Part shown: in pieces, positions 1 to 10,917 of the stretch
Layout: each line of letters starts with the position of its first letter
Numbering within the stretch: the first letter of the stretch is position 1
Source of the DNA: Prochilodus magdalenae
Lineage: Eukaryota; Chordata; Actinopteri; Characiformes; Prochilodontidae
Length of the DNA: 64,000 nt
Reading direction: 5' to 3'
NCBI GenBank assembly: GCA_024036415.1
Contig: JAMWET010000685.1
Location: 151,553 to 215,552 of the forward strand
Translations under genes and position numbers: made by a program
The notes under the pieces: model-generated
The model's database searches: none
Told to the model about the DNA's origin: nothing
What the model saw: the letters and a program-made list of their open reading frames with translations, nothing else

Positions 1-147
1 TGTTTTCCTTTTTGCATTTTTTAGTAAGTGATTCAGAGGAGCAGTCCACCGTGAAAGCCTCTGTGTTCAAGATGGTGTTTCCTGTTGCACTCTTTCCTGA
101 TCCAGTTTTACCCACCAGAACGATCCTCATCGCAGATGTCTCAGATT
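1..147 (-). CDS. GIMAP/IAN GTPase, 5' part of main exon (cut by window edge)
   Basis: Reading the minus strand from 147 downward, an acceptor (TTTCTAG) is followed by about 48 open codons with a perfect AIG1-family P-loop, [15 protein letters not shown], near residue 17 of the exon. GIMAPs are membrane-associated GTP-binding proteins that act in lymphocyte survival and immune responses. The acceptor is phase 1, the same as in the intact GIMAP exons at 49854 and 51335, so a short upstream start exon is expected but was not found nearby. There is no lesion in the visible part. The switch regions and tail lie outside the window, so it cannot be called functional. Family assignment is firm; orthology is not. 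Confidence 0.82.
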
Positions 148-288
148 CTAGAAATACAGAGAATTGAAGTACATGATAACCTCATTTCCTACGTGTGAAC
201 TACATTTCTACATAAACTACGGTGGCTGAGAAAGTCTGCGCTGCAAAGTGCTCAAACGCGCAGCAAACACTGAAAACACCTGCAACTT

Positions 289-660
289 TCAACACACATG
301 CAGAAAGCCTCAAAACACAACGGAAGTGTTTCCGAGGGACACTAAAAGTGGACGGACCCATTCGAGAGCGGGCTGCATAAAACAAGACAAATTGGGCAAC
401 AAACAGAATAAATATCTATTAATAAATAGTGAAACCTTCATTTTAGCCACTCGGGGTGCATTTTTTGAAGTGGAACGAAATGTAAACACGAGAACCCGGC
501 CAATATCCCGACTGAATATTCATTAATAAACAGATAAAACTTTACTGGAACTGGGGCTGTCTCGGCTCTACGTCCAGCCCGCTCTCGAATGGGTCTGTCT
601 ACTTTCAGTGTCCCTTGGAAACACTTCCGTTGTGTTTTGAGGCTTTCTGCACGTCTTGTG
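289..660. repeat. Imperfect inverted repeat (fold-back element)
   Basis: About 80 bases at 298-375 return as their reverse complement at 574-652 with only a few mismatches. Both arms carry the blocks AGAAAGCCTCAAAACACAAC and CATTCGAGAGCGGGCTG or their complements. A spacer of about 200 bases separates the arms. Open frames reading through the arms are by-products of the repeat. It is probably a fold-back MITE; no target-site duplication was identified. Confidence 0.75.
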
Positions 661-1449
661 TTCATATGTCATTTATGTCATAACGGCATTGTTTCTTTCA
701 TTTCCATTACTAATGTATGTTTGGAGTCCCTGGCATTACACTTTCTTACCACAAGTGGAGTTTAAGCCATGCACAAATACTCTGCTCCTTCCTGGCTCCG
801 CCCTTTTGTTCCGCCCCTCAACAGCATTGTATCTGTAACCCTGCCATATAACTATTAGCCCCATGTGTGTCTTGTTTTGTTAATTGTGTTTATACTTGTG
901 TCTTTGCTTAGTCTGGTTTTCTTGTACGAACCCTACAGTGTTTCCTATTTATGTGTATTCCTGCTTTGGTTATCATGTGTTTCTTGCCTTTTTTATTTGT
1001 ATGACTGCAGTCATTTGGTTTGTGTTTTTTCTTAGTTTATTCAGTTCTTCGTTTTTGTTTGTAGTTGGCTCTCTTTTTTATTCTTTTTTATGTAGGTTCA
1101 GTCACCATGGATATCAAAAACCTGTACAAAACCAAATACATGTATTTTGCTACCTTATCATCAGTGTTACTGCACAGTCTATTAATATATTAGTCTGTTG
1201 AAATGGGGTGGGGGTGGAGTCCTCAAAGTGTCTGAATCTATGCAAAATAATTATTTATGGTACCAGTTCTGGCTGTTTTCTGCTTTGTGGTATGAAAAGC
1301 CATTTTACTAAGAAAGTCTTATCTAGATTATATTGGGATATCAAACATTTTTTTTATGTGTGTATTATGTAAATTACAAAGCTAGTATAAAATGTTGAAT
1401 TTGAATAGATAGAATCATGCAAAAAAGCAATCTGCTCATCATTTCTCTA
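661..1449. other. No gene seen
   Basis: T-rich DNA. The stretch from about 780 contains text like the GC-box/CCGCCC part of fish LTR-like repeats, such as the one at 16045. The 105-codon frame at 884-1201 has the Phe/Leu/Cys-rich composition of translated T-rich DNA and is not credible as a gene. Confidence 0.4.
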
Positions 1450-1850
1450 AAGGATTGTCTGATGTAAAGGGCCTGAAGCAAACGTTTGGGCATCCTGCAT
1501 AGTCAGTATTTAGTAATACCCCCTTTGGCAAATATCATAGCTTGTGAAAGCTTTTTATAGCCTGCTATAAGTCTTACAGTTTTGCTGGTTGTATTTTCAC
1601 CTTTTATTCCTTGCAAAACACTTCTATTCATGTGAGTCTGTCCACAGATTTTTGATGATGTTTAGGTCAGAGGACTGGAAGGACCATTTTGTGACTCTTC
1701 CATGTAGGCCATATTTGTGGAGGTGTTACTGCACAGATGAACATAGCACCTCCAGTCTTTTGCAGTCAAACGGGTTTTGCTTTGCCTATGAGCCTTCTTA
1801 CGAGCAGTTCTCTGGGAAAGCTTTCTTAATATTTCAGACCTTAACTATAC
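1450..1850 (-). mobile_element. Tc1-like transposon relic, heavily deleted
   Basis: The plus strand is recognisable as the antisense of a Tc1-like transposase gene. Blocks such as TCCACAGATTTTTGATGATG followed by TTTAGGTCAGAGGACTGGA, and TTTTGCAGTCAAACGGG with GAGCAGTTCTCTGGGAAAG, are characteristic of one fish Tc1 family. The middle, including the catalytic region, is missing. No terminal repeats were fixed. The family recognition is from memory of such elements. Confidence 0.6.
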
Positions 1851-2538
1851 ATTAGTTCATAAATAGTTCATAAGGTTTACAGTAGTTTTTATATAAGGTA
1901 AATGCATACCTCCACTATACATTAGTTCATAATTTGTTGTAATGTAGATATTGAGATGTACAGTCTAAAATTCTCATAACTGAATAAGCATTCAGAATTG
2001 TGTTCTTACAATTAATAATGCATAATCCTGTACAAATTCTAACTAACAAGCAAAATTTGTTTTTCATACTTTGATTTGGGAAAACTGTGGACTATGGTTT
2101 AATTTATATAGAGATTTTAATATAAGCAACATTGCAATTTTTGATTGGATTGTCATTTAATGGGAAACTTTGAAATTAGGTATCTTTTTAATTTCTAAAA
2201 GATAACTTCTGTTTTCTTTTAGTAGTTTCACAATGTTGCCCAAGGATAGAAAGTAAACAACTTGGAGGCTGGAGACATTCTACATAGACAAGACAAAAAA
2301 CTTACCATATGTTAACTGATTATCTTCACAGTTCTCATCCTCTAGTAAATGTTCTGTTATATACAGAGATAATGAAAGTAGTTAGTTGGGTTGTGGTGGT
2401 GATTACTGTTTAATAAATTAAATCAGTGAATATATTTATTTTAGAACTTTATACTACATGTACATGATTAATTTAGTGACAGTCACAGTAAGTTCACTCT
2501 AAACACCACAGAGTATGTTTTCAATTCATTACATTATA
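1851..2538. other. No gene seen; short direct repeat
   Basis: AT-rich intergenic DNA. An 18-base motif ACTATACATTAGTTCATA occurs at about 1846 and again at about 1915. No coding signal was seen on either strand. Confidence 0.5.
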
Positions 2539-3856
2539 CACTATATTGCCAAAAGTATTCACTTGTCTGCCTTCACCGACATATGAACTTGAGTGACATC
2601 CCATTCTTAATCTATAGGGTGTAATGTGATGGCGTCCCACCCTTTACAGCTATAACAGCTTCAAGTCTTCTGGGAAGGCTTTCCACAAGGTTTAGGAATG
2701 TAGTTATGGGAATTTCTGACCATTCTTCCGGAAACAAATTTGTGAGGTCAGACACTGATGTTGAATGAGAAGGCCTGGCTTGCAGTCTCCGCTTTAACAT
2801 TGATGGCATTTAGCTGACGGTCTTATCCAGAGCAACTTACAATGTCAATCATATTACAGGTAGGCCAATGTAGTGTTAGGTGTCTTGCCCAAGGACTTTT
2901 ATGGGTGTAGCACAGCATAGTCACCCACACTAGGATTCGAACTCCAGTCTCCCACATGTGGTGGTGGTTCCCAGGCAGGTAGTGGTGTTACCTGCTGAGC
3001 TACACCAACCACTAATTTAATTCATCCCAAAGGTGTTCCAACTGGTTGAAATGCAGGCCAATCAAGTTCTTCCACACCAAACTCATCCTTGTCTTTGTGG
3101 ACCTTGCTCTGTGCACTGGTGTGCATGTTAGAACAGGAAGGGGCCATCCCCAAACTGTTCCCACAAAGCTGGCGGCATGGAATGGGCCAGAGTCTCTTGG
3201 TCTGCTGAAGCATTAAGTGTTCCTTTCACTGGAACTAAGGGGCCGAGCCCAACTCCTGAAAAACAAGCCCACACCATAACCCCCCCTCCACCAAACTATA
3301 TACTCGGCACAAGGCAGCCAGACAAGTACCGGTCTCCTGGCAACCACCAAACCGTGTGATTGGTCACTCCAGAGAACACTTCTGCACTGCTCTAGAGTCC
3401 AGCTCACTACACACTGTTCTTGAGCTGATCTGAAGGCCACGTGAAGTTTGGAGGTCTGTAGCGAATGCCTCTGTAAAAAGTTGGTGACCTCTGCGCACTA
3501 TGAGCCTCAGTATCTGCTGACCCTGCTCTGTCATTGTACGTGGTCTACAACTTCGTGGCTGAGCTGCTGTCGTTCCCAATCACTCCCACTGTGTTCTAAT
3601 GCCACTGACAGTGGACTGTGGAATATTTAGTAGGGAGGAAATTGCACGACTGGACTTGTTACACAGGTGGCATTATATCACAGTACCACGCTGGAATTCA
3701 CTGAGCTCCTAAAAGAGCGACTCATTCTCTCACTGATGTCTGTAGGAGCAGTCTGCATATCTAGGTGCTTAGTTTTATACACCTGTGGCCATGAAACTGA
3801 TTGGAACACATGAATTCAATGATTTGGATGGGGGAGTGAATTTTGGCAATATAGTA
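2539..3856 (-). mobile_element. Tc1-like DNA transposon with dead transposase
   Basis: The ends are terminal inverted repeats of the form (C/T)ACTATATTGCCAAAA, each next to a TA dinucleotide (2537-2538 and 3857-3858), as expected for Tc1/mariner insertion. The minus strand carries transposase remains: a helix-turn-helix part around 3580-3360, the WPAFQPVGTPLG block near 3030 that corresponds to the conserved NPIEHLW-like region, and the C-terminal ending near 2620. Several stops and frameshifts break the frame, and a SINE interrupts it. The first catalytic aspartate region is not clear. The element is a fossil. Confidence 0.82.
2798..3015 (-). mobile_element. tRNA-derived SINE nested in the Tc1 transposase
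   Basis: On the minus strand the element starts near 3015 with a tRNA-like head: an A-box match TAGCTCAGCAGG and a B-box match AGTTCGAATCC about 50 bases later. It ends in a tail containing CTCTGGATAAGACCGTC, common to many fish SINEs. The flanks are TTTAA direct repeats at 2793-2797 and 3016-3020. Removing the SINE and one repeat copy restores the transposase reading frame across the junction, so the insertion came after the Tc1 element. Confidence 0.88.
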
Positions 3857-4139
3857 TATGTTAAGTACTTGTTCATAAATGTTTTAATGAAGCTTTTAAA
3901 AATATTATGTAAATGTAATGAAGTGTTACTGTTTATGAATGTATTCTGAGTGCTTCATGTACATGTAGTTCCTTCAAAGCATTGTTATTATTGTTATATT
4001 TTGATGAATCAAATGATTTAATATTCAGTAGTGCTATTTCTCTAGCCATTATATACTTACTAAGTTCTCCCGACATGATGTTAAAAATGTCTCAATAAAA
4101 ATTCAGTCAAACAGTCCTATAATAAAAGAAATTATACAC
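3857..4139. other. No gene seen
   Basis: AT-rich DNA without open frames or recognisable repeats. Confidence 0.5.
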
Positions 4140-5345
4140 ATTTTGATATCTTTATTAAAAGTGAATTAATTTCCACAGTTCACAGAAGCAGAATAACCAA
4201 AAGAGTTCATCCATCTTTTCTATATTTAAATCACCTTAGCTTTATAGCTACAACTTGAATTTTTTCACATAATAGAAGCCACATGTAAACAAGGACAGTC
4301 CATCAAAGCTATTTCAGCACAACAGCACCCCTTGAGAAGAATGTTATGTTACATGGAAGTGAGTACAAGCCAGATCCATGGGGTGCTATGCATATAAAAA
4401 TGAACAATATTGGCATGATGCTCCAATTTTCAAATTAAACATAAAGTAGAAGTCACAGCAAAATTAAATTATGACTCAAGGACCTCTAATAAGCCCTTCC
4501 TCCCCAATGTTGAAATGTCAGTTACAATTCTATGACAAACGCTATAAAGCAGTCTGGCAAATCTAGGCTTTCCTAGTCTTAGACTAAAGAATAGTTATGC
4601 CATTCTGGAAGTACATTTTCATTAATAAAACCATCTGGAAGTTGCCTAAATATCTATGTAAATGAAACATCATTACCAAATAGCAATTTAAAATGTTAAA
4701 ACCATTATTTGGGTCTCAAATTGCACATATAAGTGGGAACTTGTAATTCAAAAATATTAATACCCTGCCTTTTTACTTATTACAATTTTAATTTTAATGT
4801 TGCTACTGATATGCTTCTATAAACAAAAGGAGCATTCAACTTGACTGTACATATTACAAACATCTAAAACAAGGCTATTAGAATTTCACAACTTTTGCAC
4901 ATTAGGTGTAAAAACAGGGTTTAAAGGCTGGTAAATTTAAATACATAGACCCCCAATTCAAATGCAAAGGGAAACACAAAATTGAAATAACTTTCAAGTT
5001 GAAACAACTTCTCAACCAAACAAACATCATACAATTCAGTAAAGGATGCTGAATCCTCTGCTCAGTACAAGCAGGGGACGCGATTTAACGCAAAAAGCCT
5101 ATTTCATAAACATGGCATGGCTCTACTTAAAGTGCAGACTATCCAAACAAAATCAGGAAAGGGAGCTGGTGAACCACTGTTTACTTTTTTAGTAAATATT
5201 GAGAAGGAGTGAAACATTACCAAGTAACAGTATAAAATACCAAAACAGCAGAGAAAGCTTTTATATGCTTTGAAAATAATGAGAGAGTTTATAAGCTGAT
5301 TTGGCTCTTTCATGTGGCCAGAAATTTCCCAGATATTAACATTGA
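4140..5345 (-). other. Possible 3' UTR of a minus-strand gene
   Basis: The minus strand has no meaningful frame but reads like a vertebrate 3' UTR and ends with AATAAA near 4150. It lies downstream of the candidate exon at 5499-5672. A short terminal exon could sit around 5200-5104, where a frame ends just before the UTR-like stretch. No gene family was recognised. This is inference from composition, signals and order only. Confidence 0.22.
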
Positions 5346-5498
5346 ACAAGGAAGTAAAAGTTAGGAGACATCATTATGGCTGTTACTGTTTCTACATAAC
5401 CATGCTTTAGACCTAATGTAGTACTGTCTACATGTCACAGATAAAATCATGTCAGGAAATGATCTGTTAAAGTAAAATATCATGAAATGAGAGCTCAC

Positions 5499-5672
5499 CT
5501 GAATGTTTAAATGCTGCTGCTGTTTTCTTTCCCTTTCTCTGAAAATGAGGAAGTGTTTGTGATGGACACTCCCTCTGCTCTGTATCTTCTGTCTGTAGCA
5601 TGTAAGTAAAGCATGTGTCATCCTGGGCATGAGTAGTAGAATTAGGTGCAGAGAGGTTAAACATGCTGTGAT
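5499..5672 (-). CDS. Candidate internal coding exon, unrecognised
   Basis: A 174-base stretch is bounded on the minus strand by a good donor (TTCAG then GTGAGC at 5498) and an acceptor-like sequence (ACTCCCAG at 5673). It is open in one frame as a symmetrical phase 1-1 exon. The encoded 57 or so residues are hydrophilic and include TYMLQTEDTEQREC and HFQRKGKKTAAAF; no domain was recognised. Any upstream exons would lie beyond the LINE and gypsy insertions. It may be a decayed gene or a chance frame. Confidence 0.25.
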
Positions 5673-5724
5673 CTGGGAGTGATAACACACATACAGCAGC
5701 TACTGAGGTAGACAAGTTTAAACA

Positions 5725-7168
5725 TTTTAAAAGCTCCAGGTCCAGATGGAGTATTACCTTCCTGCCTGAGAAACTGTGCAAACCAGCTCGCATCTTTCTT
5801 CACCAAGATCTTCAACAGGTCACTGGAGCTGTGTGCTCTACCCACCTGCTTCAAACGCTCCACAATAAAACCCATCCCCAAACAGGCAACCATCACTAGA
5901 CTAAACGAACACAGACCTGTCACACTGACCACACTGACTTAAGCTCAGCCTTCAACACCATCATTCCAGGACAGCTACACAGCAAACTGACCCAACTCAA
6001 TGTGCCAGCCTCCACCTGCCAGTGGACCACAAACCCTCACTGGCAGAGAGCAATAGGCAAGGTTGGGGAAAATAATCTCAGGAACCTAGACAACCAGCAC
6101 AAGAGTTCTTATTTTGTCCCCACGACTCACTGTATTCGAACGACTTGCCACCATGGACCCCTTTATTGATCTATTGCAGGATGACGATGAGTCTGCCTAC
6201 AGATGGACAGTTGATCAGGTAGTCCTCTGGAGCAACCACAACAACCTGGAGCTGAACACAGCAAAACAGTGGAGACAACAGTAGACTTCAGGAGAAGCCC
6301 CCCCCAGCCCTTCCAGGACTCACCATCCTGGACAGAATTATGATGGCTGTGGAGGCCTGGGTACAAAAGCCATCAAGGACCATAAGTGGGACTGCAACAT
6401 CAGAGGATCAACAGAGGATGTACTTCCTGCGTCAGCTGAGGAAGTTCAACCTGTCCCAACAGCTGATGGTACAGCTGATGGTAGCTCAGCCACCAAACAT
6501 GATATCCACAGGCTGCAGGGCATCATCAGGTCTGCAGAGAAGACCACTTCTCTGACTCCCAAACTACCCACTCTGCTGGATCTGTACACTTCCAGAACCA
6601 GGACGCGTGTAGTGAAGATCATCGCTGACCCATCACCCCCTGGTCATCACCTGTTCCAGCGTCTTCTCTCAGGTCAGTGCTTTAGCCAGATGAGGATCAT
6701 GACAACCAGGCTAAAGAGAAGCTTCTTCCCACATGCCGCAATACTCATGAACAGCTGAACATTACAATGCACATTACAATCCACACTCCTTATTTATCTA
6801 GAACTACATAAACACATACAATCCACATTCGGGAGACTTTTCTCACGTCCTCTTCTTACTGTGCCATACTTTTTATTTATCTTTTCTACAGTTTCACACA
6901 ACACCCCATCCTCTGTACTGACTGTCTCAGACTGGTGTTACTGTACTGCCTTAATCTGCCTCTACATCCGGACTGCTGCTCTTAGAACTTTAATATACAT
7001 ATACAAGTCCACACAATGTAAGGTTTACAGGTATGCAAGTTATTGTGTGTGTTTTAGTAATGTGTGAAATGTCAGTCTTGTTGCTTTGTGAACTATTGTA
7101 AGCAAAGACACATTCCCTGCATGTGGAAAATACAACATACTTGCAAAATAAAGCCTGATTCTGATTCT
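5725..7168 (+). mobile_element. Rex1/CR1-type non-LTR retrotransposon (LINE) relic
   Basis: The plus strand encodes fragments of a reverse transcriptase in broken frames. They run in order: KAPGPDG (fingers) near 5730, an LNEHRPVTLT block near 5905, LSSAFNTIIPGQL near 5941, a stretch over 6160-6300 corresponding to the palm and thumb, and the C-terminal DPSPPGHHLFQRLLSG near 6630. The element ends near 7168 with AATAAA and short TTCTGATTC-type repeats, typical of Rex1/CR1 tails. The YADD region is not preserved. It is 5'-truncated with many stops and frameshifts. A related C-terminal fragment sits in both copies of the 3.4-kb duplication. Confidence 0.8.
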
Positions 7169-7189
7169 TATGCAGCATGATCTTTACAA

Positions 7190-7535
7190 TGTCCTGTGAT
7201 AAAGCGAGTCCTTCTACCGGTCAAAAGTCATGGTAGGGGGCGCCCTTTATGGGTAGTGTCAGGCGAATAGTCTTGAGGTCTGGAAAAAGGTGCGGTATGC
7301 ACAAGAGTAGTTTTTCACCTTTATTTACACACCGATGAAGACACTAGTTACATATATACAGAAATATGCGCGCTCACACGGACAAAAAGAAATAAAACGA
7401 TAATGATATTCTCTATTAGCAAGAGTATTTAGATCAATGACTACAAAGTCACGCAGATCCCTATCCATGCTCTTGAAAAAAGCCAAAACCCCTCTCCAGC
7501 AACACCACATTTAAACGGGTTACCCCTCCCCCGGG
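7190..7535 (-). repeat. 3' end of the gypsy element: polypurine tract and LTR-like region
   Basis: After the pol stop at 7667 the minus strand runs through about 130 bases to the purine-rich GGGGGAGGGG (7535-7526), a good polypurine tract. An LTR-like stretch with AATAAA near 7320 follows. A TG...CA pair could not be fixed and there is no second copy to compare, so the edges are approximate. Confidence 0.5.
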
Positions 7536-7666
7536 CTAAACCACTAGTGGCCTAAGGGGATCCTGGAGTTCACGGCCATAGTCTGTTCTGTCCCACTTAC
7601 TCTGTTTTTTCCTCCTCTTCTACAGAGGTTGGGTTCACCTAAAAAGGTAAAACTAAGGTGAACCCT

Positions 7667-8476
7667 TCAGTTCCCTTTTGACCATTGTCTTACACCAAGT
7701 TGAGCAGTTACAGGTAAGTGTACATAATCTCCAGGTATTCCCCCTTCAAGCTCGACACCTTCCCAGTGGCGAGACAAGAAGTCAGCTGTAACATTTTTAT
7801 CAAAACGGTAGGGCTGCAATGACAGATACCAACATGTGATCCTGGCATTGGAGTCTTTCATCCATCGAATCCATTGCAAAGCCCTGTGGTCAGTCTCTAA
7901 AACAAAGTCATTCCCGAGCAAATAATACTTTAATGAGTCCAGAGCCCATTTAATGGCAAGCGCCTCCTTCTCAATGGTGGAGTACTTGACTTCTCTTGGG
8001 AACAGTTTCCTGCTTATATACAGGATGGGCTTTCGGTCCTCTCCCTCTCCCTGTAATAAGACTGCCCCCAGCCCTGAGCCCAACGCATCAGTCTGAACTA
8101 TAAAAGGTTTAGAAAAGTCTGGGCTGGCTAAAACAGGCTCCTCACACAAAGCATTTTTAAGCTCATTAAAAGAATGTTCACAGTTCTCGTTCCATTTTAC
8201 CCTTTGTGGTTGGTCGTTCTTGGTTAAGTCAGTCAAAGCTGTAGCCTTAGTCGCAAAATTTGGGATGAACCTGCGGTACCATCCCACCAGACCCAAAAAT
8301 GAATGCACCCTCCTCTTTGTATAGGGTTGCGGTGTTGCTTTCACGCCCTCAACCTTGTCCACTTGAGGTCGTATTTGTCCCCCACCCAGGATGTTGCCTA
8401 GGTACGAGACCTCTCCAAGAGAGAGATGACACTTGCTCGGATTTGCTGTAAGGCCAGCTTGGGTGATCTTCCTCAT
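7667..8476 (-). pseudogene. Gypsy pol: RT C-terminus and RNase H
   Basis: An open frame of 269 codons. Its first 80 residues are the end of the reverse transcriptase and connection region (LSLGEVSYLG, then FLGLVGWYRRFIPNF). RNase H follows, with its expected acidic residues in IVQTDALGSGLGAVLL, YSTIEKEALAIKWAL and ETDHRALQWI. It continues in frame from the RT segment upstream through a single stop codon near 8504. The product would normally be cleaved from a polyprotein. The core looks complete, so decay is recent. Confidence 0.9.
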
Positions 8477-8506
8477 AATGATGCTCAGGTGCCTCAGATG
8501 TTCCTC

Positions 8507-8908
8507 TCATGACGAACTGTAGGTGACTATGTCGTCAATGTAGGCTGCTGCAAAGCCCTCTGTGCCTCTAAGGACCTTGTCCATTAATCTCTGGAACGTT
8601 GCCGCGGATCTGTGCAATCCAAAAGGCATCGTGAGAAAATGGTACAGTCCAGATGGTGTTCTAAACGCTGTAAGCTTTCTAGACGACTGGCTAAGTGGCA
8701 CCTGCCAGTATCCCTTGCACAGGTCCAATGTGGACAGTACCTTGGCCTTCCCCAGCATCTCTATGAGTTCACCTGGCATGGGGTATGGGTCAAAGGCTGA
8801 CACAGCGTTTAGCTTTGAAAAGTCAACACAGAAGCGTATACCTCCATCCTTTTTTCGGAACTAGGACAACTGGGCTGCACCATTCGCTATCCGATGGTTC
8901 GATGATGT
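8507..8908 (-). pseudogene. Gypsy pol: reverse transcriptase core
   Basis: The segment shows the gypsy RT signatures: SEWCSPVVLVPKK at the start (about 8890), LSTLDLCKGYWQVPL (first catalytic aspartate), LTMPFGL, and the YIDD catalytic box near the end. A one-base frameshift in a run of A around 8855 separates the first block from the rest. A TGA near 8504 separates it from the RNase H segment. It lies immediately 3' of integrase, the reverse of the usual gypsy order. Confidence 0.9.
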
Positions 8909-8914
8909 CTATTT

Positions 8915-10342
8915 TCAGCATCTCGTAGTATATACTCGTAGTAGTTCCTTCTGGTGTTGTGTGTCCTCAGGAAGAACCTCACACCCACCGGCTGTTGGAA
9001 AGTACTGCTCCTTCACTTCTTCGTCTTCCTCTACAGCCCTTATCCACAGCTGTTCAGCACTCGTGGTATCTGGTTCATTCCACGGTCTTAGCATATTGAT
9101 GTGGAAGCTCTGGAACTTCTTCTTTCTTTCAGGAAGGTGCAGTTCATAAGCGGTTTCCCCAACCTGTCTATGCACTTCATATGGCCCCTGCCATTTGGCT
9201 AAAAGTCCAGTGTCACTGGTGGGCAGCAGGATAAGCACTTTCTGTCTTGGTTTTAGCACTCTTTTCCTTGCTGCTTTGTCATACCAGCGCTTTTGCTGTT
9301 CTTGAGCCTTTTTCATGTTTGCGTGGACAGTCTCTGTCAGCTGGCTCAATTTTTCTCTCATCTTTAAAACATAAGACAAGATGTTCAGCTTCTCCTCTTT
9401 GTTTTCTCCATCCCAGGCTTCCTTTAAGACGTCCAGAGGGCCTCTCACCTGTCGTCCGTAGAGAAGCTCGAATGGTGAAAAACCACTAGAAGCTTGGGGT
9501 ACTTCACGGTATGCAAACAGAGCAAACGGTTGCCATGCGTCCCAGTCTGTTCCATTGCTGTTTGCAAGTTTTCTCAGGATCTGCTTCAACGTCTGGTTGA
9601 AGCGTTCTGTTAAACCGTCAGTTTGAGGGTGATATGGCGTGGTATGAATACCTTTAATGCCTAATTAGTTGTACACAGCTTTTATCTGTTTTGAAGCAAA
9701 ATTTGTGCCCTGGTCTGTCAATATCTCTCTCGGGATCCCTACTCTGGAAATGAGCTGAACAAGAGCATTGATGATCTGGCATGTTTTTACTGTTTTCAGT
9801 GCAAAAGCTTCAGGATATTTTGTAGCATAGTCACACACAACCAGGATGTAGCGGTTGCCGTTTTTAGTTCTGGTTAATGGTCCTATTACATCCATAGCTA
9901 TGCGTGAAAATGGAATGTCTATGATAGGCATGTTCACCATGAGCACCCTGTCCGACTTCTTTTGGTATGCTGTGAGCTGACACTCTGGGCAATTTTTACA
10001 GAATTTAACTACATCAGCATACTGACCCGGCCAATAAAACCTGCATGCTTTTTGGCTAAAAGTTTTGGCCTGGCCGAAGTGCCCTGCCCAAGGGTCTGAA
10101 TGACCCATTCTAAGCACTTCCTCTCTAAGAACCTGTGGAAGTACCAGTTGTTCCCCTTTATCTGTGACTCTATAAAGTTTATTATTTTTGACAGTTAAAT
10201 GGCAACCTTCTTCAGGGTTATCACTGGACTGTTTACATTTTTGGAAAAGAGGTTTCAATGTCTCATCCTGGCTCTGACATTGCACAAAAGTAGTAGATAG
10301 ACTGATGTCACTAGCACCTGGAAGCTCTACCTTCTCTGACAT
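8915..10342 (-). pseudogene. Gypsy pol: integrase, one internal stop
   Basis: The frame starts at 10342 and is interrupted only by a TAA at about 9667-9665, after which it continues in phase. N-terminal zinc-binding HHCC: histidines in GHSDPWAGHF and cysteines in CKNCPEC. Catalytic core: aspartates in AMDVIGPL and TDQGTNF, glutamate in LTERFNQTLK just after the stop. The C-terminal part holds a GPY/F module (WQGPYEV). The last residues run straight toward the RT segment in another frame. Domain order and motifs are clear. The stop probably replaced one ordinary codon. Confidence 0.92.
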
Positions 10343-10353
10343 CTTGGTTCCCT

Positions 10354-10917
10354 TTATTTTCCTTTCCTCTTTTCCATTTTAGACTTTTTCTGTTTGGGGT
10401 TTACAGCATTAGGTAACTCAGTAAGCAGTTTCACCGTCTGTTTAGCTGTGTTTTGGCTTTGCTGTCTGGTCATTACCATAACCTCAGCTTTGTTTGCTTG
10501 CTTTTTATTTAGCAGGTCAATTAAGACAGGGATATCTCTACCTAGTATTACAGCGTATGGGGAGTTTTGAACAAATCCTACGTTTACCAGATAAGTTTGT
10601 CCTTTGATTGAGATTCTAATTTCGGTTGTTGGATATACCTGTTCATCCCCGTGGATGCATTTAACCCTTAATTTCCCAGTAAGGCTGTATTCCAGGTTCT
10701 CTAAACAAGATTGGGTGACTAGGGTTTGACTCGCCCCTGTGTCTATCAATGCCCTGTACTTTTTACTTTTAATTTTGACTGCTATTGTGGTTTCTTCATT
10801 GCTGTCCTGTGTGCTAAAGGAGTTTTCTTTCCTAGGAATATAGCAAAGTTGGTTGGAACTACTGGGTGGGTTTTGGCATTCACTGCTTTTATGGCCTATC
10901 TGGTTACAGCTAAAACA
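10354..10917 (-). pseudogene. Gypsy gag zinc knuckle and aspartic protease
   Basis: A CCHC zinc knuckle, CFSCNQIGHKSSEC, lies at 10917-10876. It is in frame with a retroviral-type aspartic protease whose active-site block is LIDTGASQTLV at about 10752-10720 and whose flap-side hydrophobic block is PYAVILGRDIP. The frame ends at 10354 in a lysine-rich tail, and integrase restarts 12 bases on in another frame. This is either a programmed frameshift or decay. Further 5', at 11174-10896, a frame in another phase may be eroded gag. Confidence 0.85.

Noticed and set aside
884..1201. 105-codon plus frame resembling a multi-pass membrane protein
   Set aside because: Phe/Leu-rich by T-rich composition; no conserved feature or splice context.
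2798..3015. A tRNA gene on the minus strand
   Set aside because: Both polymerase III boxes are present, but the unit continues into a SINE tail and has flanking target duplications, so it is a SINE.
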